This document shows, piece after piece, positions 41,986 through 43,334 of a DNA stretch of 43,334 nt; within the stretch, counting starts at the first letter, position 1, and each line of letters starts with the position of its first letter. The stretch spans positions 1 through 43,334 of the forward strand of contig CABVDL010000011.1 in assembly GCA_902497035.1 (NCBI GenBank), in the 5' to 3' direction. The position numbers and the translations under genes are program-made. Below the pieces are notes generated by a model that worked only from the letters and a program-made list of their open reading frames with translations, was not told the DNA's origin and searched no databases. Source of the stretch: an uncultured Prevotella sp. (GTDB taxonomy: Bacteria; Bacteroidota; Bacteroidia; Bacteroidales; Bacteroidaceae).

Positions 41986-43334
41986 TGTCTTTCCGTTCAC
42001 CCGTCGCAGGTAAACGCCAGGGAGAGGCTTCGAGACCTTCACGCCCGAGAGCGTGAAGTATTCGGCCTTGCCGTCTCTCGAAGCGACAACCTGTCCGATA
42101 CCCGTGGCGGCGCTCGAGACAGAGACCTTGTGCGTCAGGCGGTTCACGGTGATGGTGTAGGTTCCGTCCTCTAAGGCTGTCCACTTCTTATCGTTGGCAT
42201 CCGTGTGGTCCCACAAGGTCATGTCCTCAGCAGCCTCCCCCATCACAAACATCGGCTGGCTCCAGTCGTTATCCACCCGGCGCGTGGCAAACTTGAAAGT
42301 GTTGCCTTTAGCCATTCGCACCGTAGTGGAAAGCACGAAAGGGCGATCCGCGTCCATTGCTGTCAACGGAGTAGCCTTGGAGAGCGTCCACGACACATGG
42401 TCACCAATGAGAAAGAGTGCAGGAAAACGATCGAGGCCTGCCGTCTGATAAGCCGAACGGTCCACTTGAATAGACCCTTTCGCAAGGTCGAGCGTGATGT
42501 CGTAGTTGCCCGACTCCTTCACCTTAAACTTATAGTCGCTTGTATTGGCAAAGATAAGGTTAGCGGTGTTGATCTGATCGTTGAACTCATAGTTCTCGTA
42601 TTCTGCATTGTAGCTTTTGCAGGTGTTCCAGTCGAGCTGGTTCACAAACTTAAACAGCTCTCCGCCTTTCAGATAAACTGAGGCCTTAAAAACCTTTCCG
42701 TCCTCCGAAGGAACCATCGTTATCGCTGATGACAGGTCGTAAGCTTCCTTATTGTCGGCTTTCACAGCCTCACCGGTGATATAGACATTGTTCTCGCTCT
42801 CTTCAAGCACGGCCATTGTCCAATATTCAAGCGACGGCAGCGTGAAGCTCACGGCTCCGTCGGTCTGCGTGAATGTTACTTCCTGTGCCACGCCTCCGTT
42901 GGCATCGGGACTGGCGATCCACACCTTGCTTACGGGACGGGCGACTTTCACCGCCACCTCAACATTGGTCTGTGTCTCCGGAGCAGGTCTCGTGCCGTCC
43001 ACGTCGCGCCAGCTCAGGTCGTCGGTGTTAAGGAAATTGAGGAAATGCACGACCTCACAGTTGCCTTCCCGCTTGCCGAAGGTCGTGATGGTGTTGGCTT
43101 TCGGAGGCCAGGCGCTGACCGTCTGTCCGGAAGAGGCACTCACCTCCGGAGTGAAGTCGTGCGTTGAAGCCGAGCCACGCAACAGGTTCTCATAGGCCAC
43201 TTGAAAGTCATAATAGGCCACAAGCCTCCGCTTGAGCGTCTCCGACATCGAGAGCTTGGCATTGGGAAAATACTCAGAGCTCAGCATGTGGTCGCCCATC
43301 TCCAGATGAGCGCCGCCGATGGCCGCTATGACGG
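41959..43334 (-). CDS. GH66 dextranase-like protein with SusE/F-like domains (3' part)
   Basis: The frame is open to the window edge, so the 5' part with the catalytic barrel core is missing. The first visible residues (AAIGGAHLEMGDHMLSSEYF, then LKRRLVAYYDFQVAYENLLRG) match the end of the GH66 dextranase / cycloisomaltooligosaccharide synthase barrel. A beta domain follows, then two SusE/SusF-like domains (near NNVYITGEA and ALFLIGDHVSWTLSKATPL), and a short C-terminal beta segment (FTLSGVKVSKPLPGVYL) of the kind seen on secreted Prevotella glycosidases. The activity would be cleavage of alpha-1,6 glucan outside the cell. The final residues (KQGGRHS) come from the 22-bp repeat array, so the C-terminus has been altered by it. 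Confidence 0.85.
   Translation of the reverse strand, partial: VIAAIGGAHLEMGDHMLSSEYFPNAKLSMSETLKRRLVAYYDFQVAYENLLRGSASTHDFTPEVSASSGQTVSAWPPKANTITTFGKREGNCEVVHFLNFLNTDDLSWRDVDGTRPAPETQTNVEVAVKVARPVSKVWIASPDANGGVAQEVTFTQTDGAVSFTLPSLEYWTMAVLEESENNVYITGEAVKADNKEAYDLSSAITMVPSEDGKVFKASVYLKGGELFKFVNQLDWNTCKSYNAEYENYEFNDQINTANLIFANTSDYKFKVKESGNYDITLDLAKGSIQVDRSAYQTAGLDRFPALFLIGDHVSWTLSKATPLTAMDADRPFVLSTTVRMAKGNTFKFATRRVDNDWSQPMFVMGEAAEDMTLWDHTDANDKKWTALEDGTYTITVNRLTHKVSVSSAATGIGQVVASRDGKAEYFTLSGVKVSKPLPGVYLRRVNGKTTKQGGRHS

Overview
The window looks like chromosome of a GC-rich member of the Bacteroidota, most likely a Prevotellaceae species (Prevotella/Hallella/Segatella-like). The evidence is a SusC/SusD pair, SusE/F-like domains, a DUF4831 protein, Bacteroidota-type promoters (TTG or TTTG, about 20 nt, TAnnTTTG), and little use of Shine-Dalgarno sites. 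No mobile element with a transposase, tRNA, rRNA or CRISPR array was seen. No gap between genes exceeds about 300 nt.

Layout. (1) 1-7334, + strand: the end of a respiratory nitrate reductase operon, narG (cut by the window edge), narH, narJ, narI. It runs on with tiny gaps into a non-SusC TonB-dependent receptor and a small P-loop NTPase. (2) 7386-8990, - strand: an AAA-ATPase/PD-(D/E)XK-type protein. (3) 9269-13363, + strand: a membrane-bound MutS-like ATPase carrying an in-frame palindromic repeat insertion, then an aquaporin and an FHS-family sugar transporter joined by a TAATG overlap. (4) 13569-16279: class II fructose-bisphosphate aldolase and a secreted GH33 sialidase. (5) 16357-18546: a solitary ftsZ facing away from an unknown 200-residue protein. 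(6) 18758-32217, + strand: a sialic-acid utilisation locus with MFS transporter (NanT-like), N-acetylneuraminate lyase, RenBP-type epimerase, SusC (interrupted by a nine-G run), SusD, two tandem paralogous propeller-type secreted proteins of unassigned activity, and a PKD/PQQ-propeller lipoprotein. A strong hairpin ends the unit. NanQ (YhcH family) follows as its own unit behind an inverted repeat. (7) 32917-35700, - strand: DUF4831 protein and the NAD(P)HX repair enzyme Nnr. (8) 35805-40146, + strand: hpt, adk, obgE, pgeF and an M23-type protein, closely packed. (9) 40173-43334, - strand: a serine-type sulfatase and the 3' part of a GH66 dextranase-like gene.

How it fits together. The nan locus gives a plausible route. 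The sialidase releases sialic acid outside the cell, SusCD and NanT import it, NanQ speeds anomer conversion, NanA splits it to ManNAc and pyruvate, and the epimerase gives GlcNAc. The two propeller proteins would act on the same host glycans at the surface.

Most unusual points: the G9 tract that breaks SusC (one G fewer restores the frame, as expected for a slippage switch or a sequencing error); the 129-nt terminal-inverted-repeat element inside the ATPase domain of the MutS-like gene, with a related palindrome at 34132-34184; 12-bp phased repeats over the nan promoter; an imperfect 22-bp inverted repeat pair before nanQ; the tandem orphan propeller proteins; and an ftsZ outside a division cluster.
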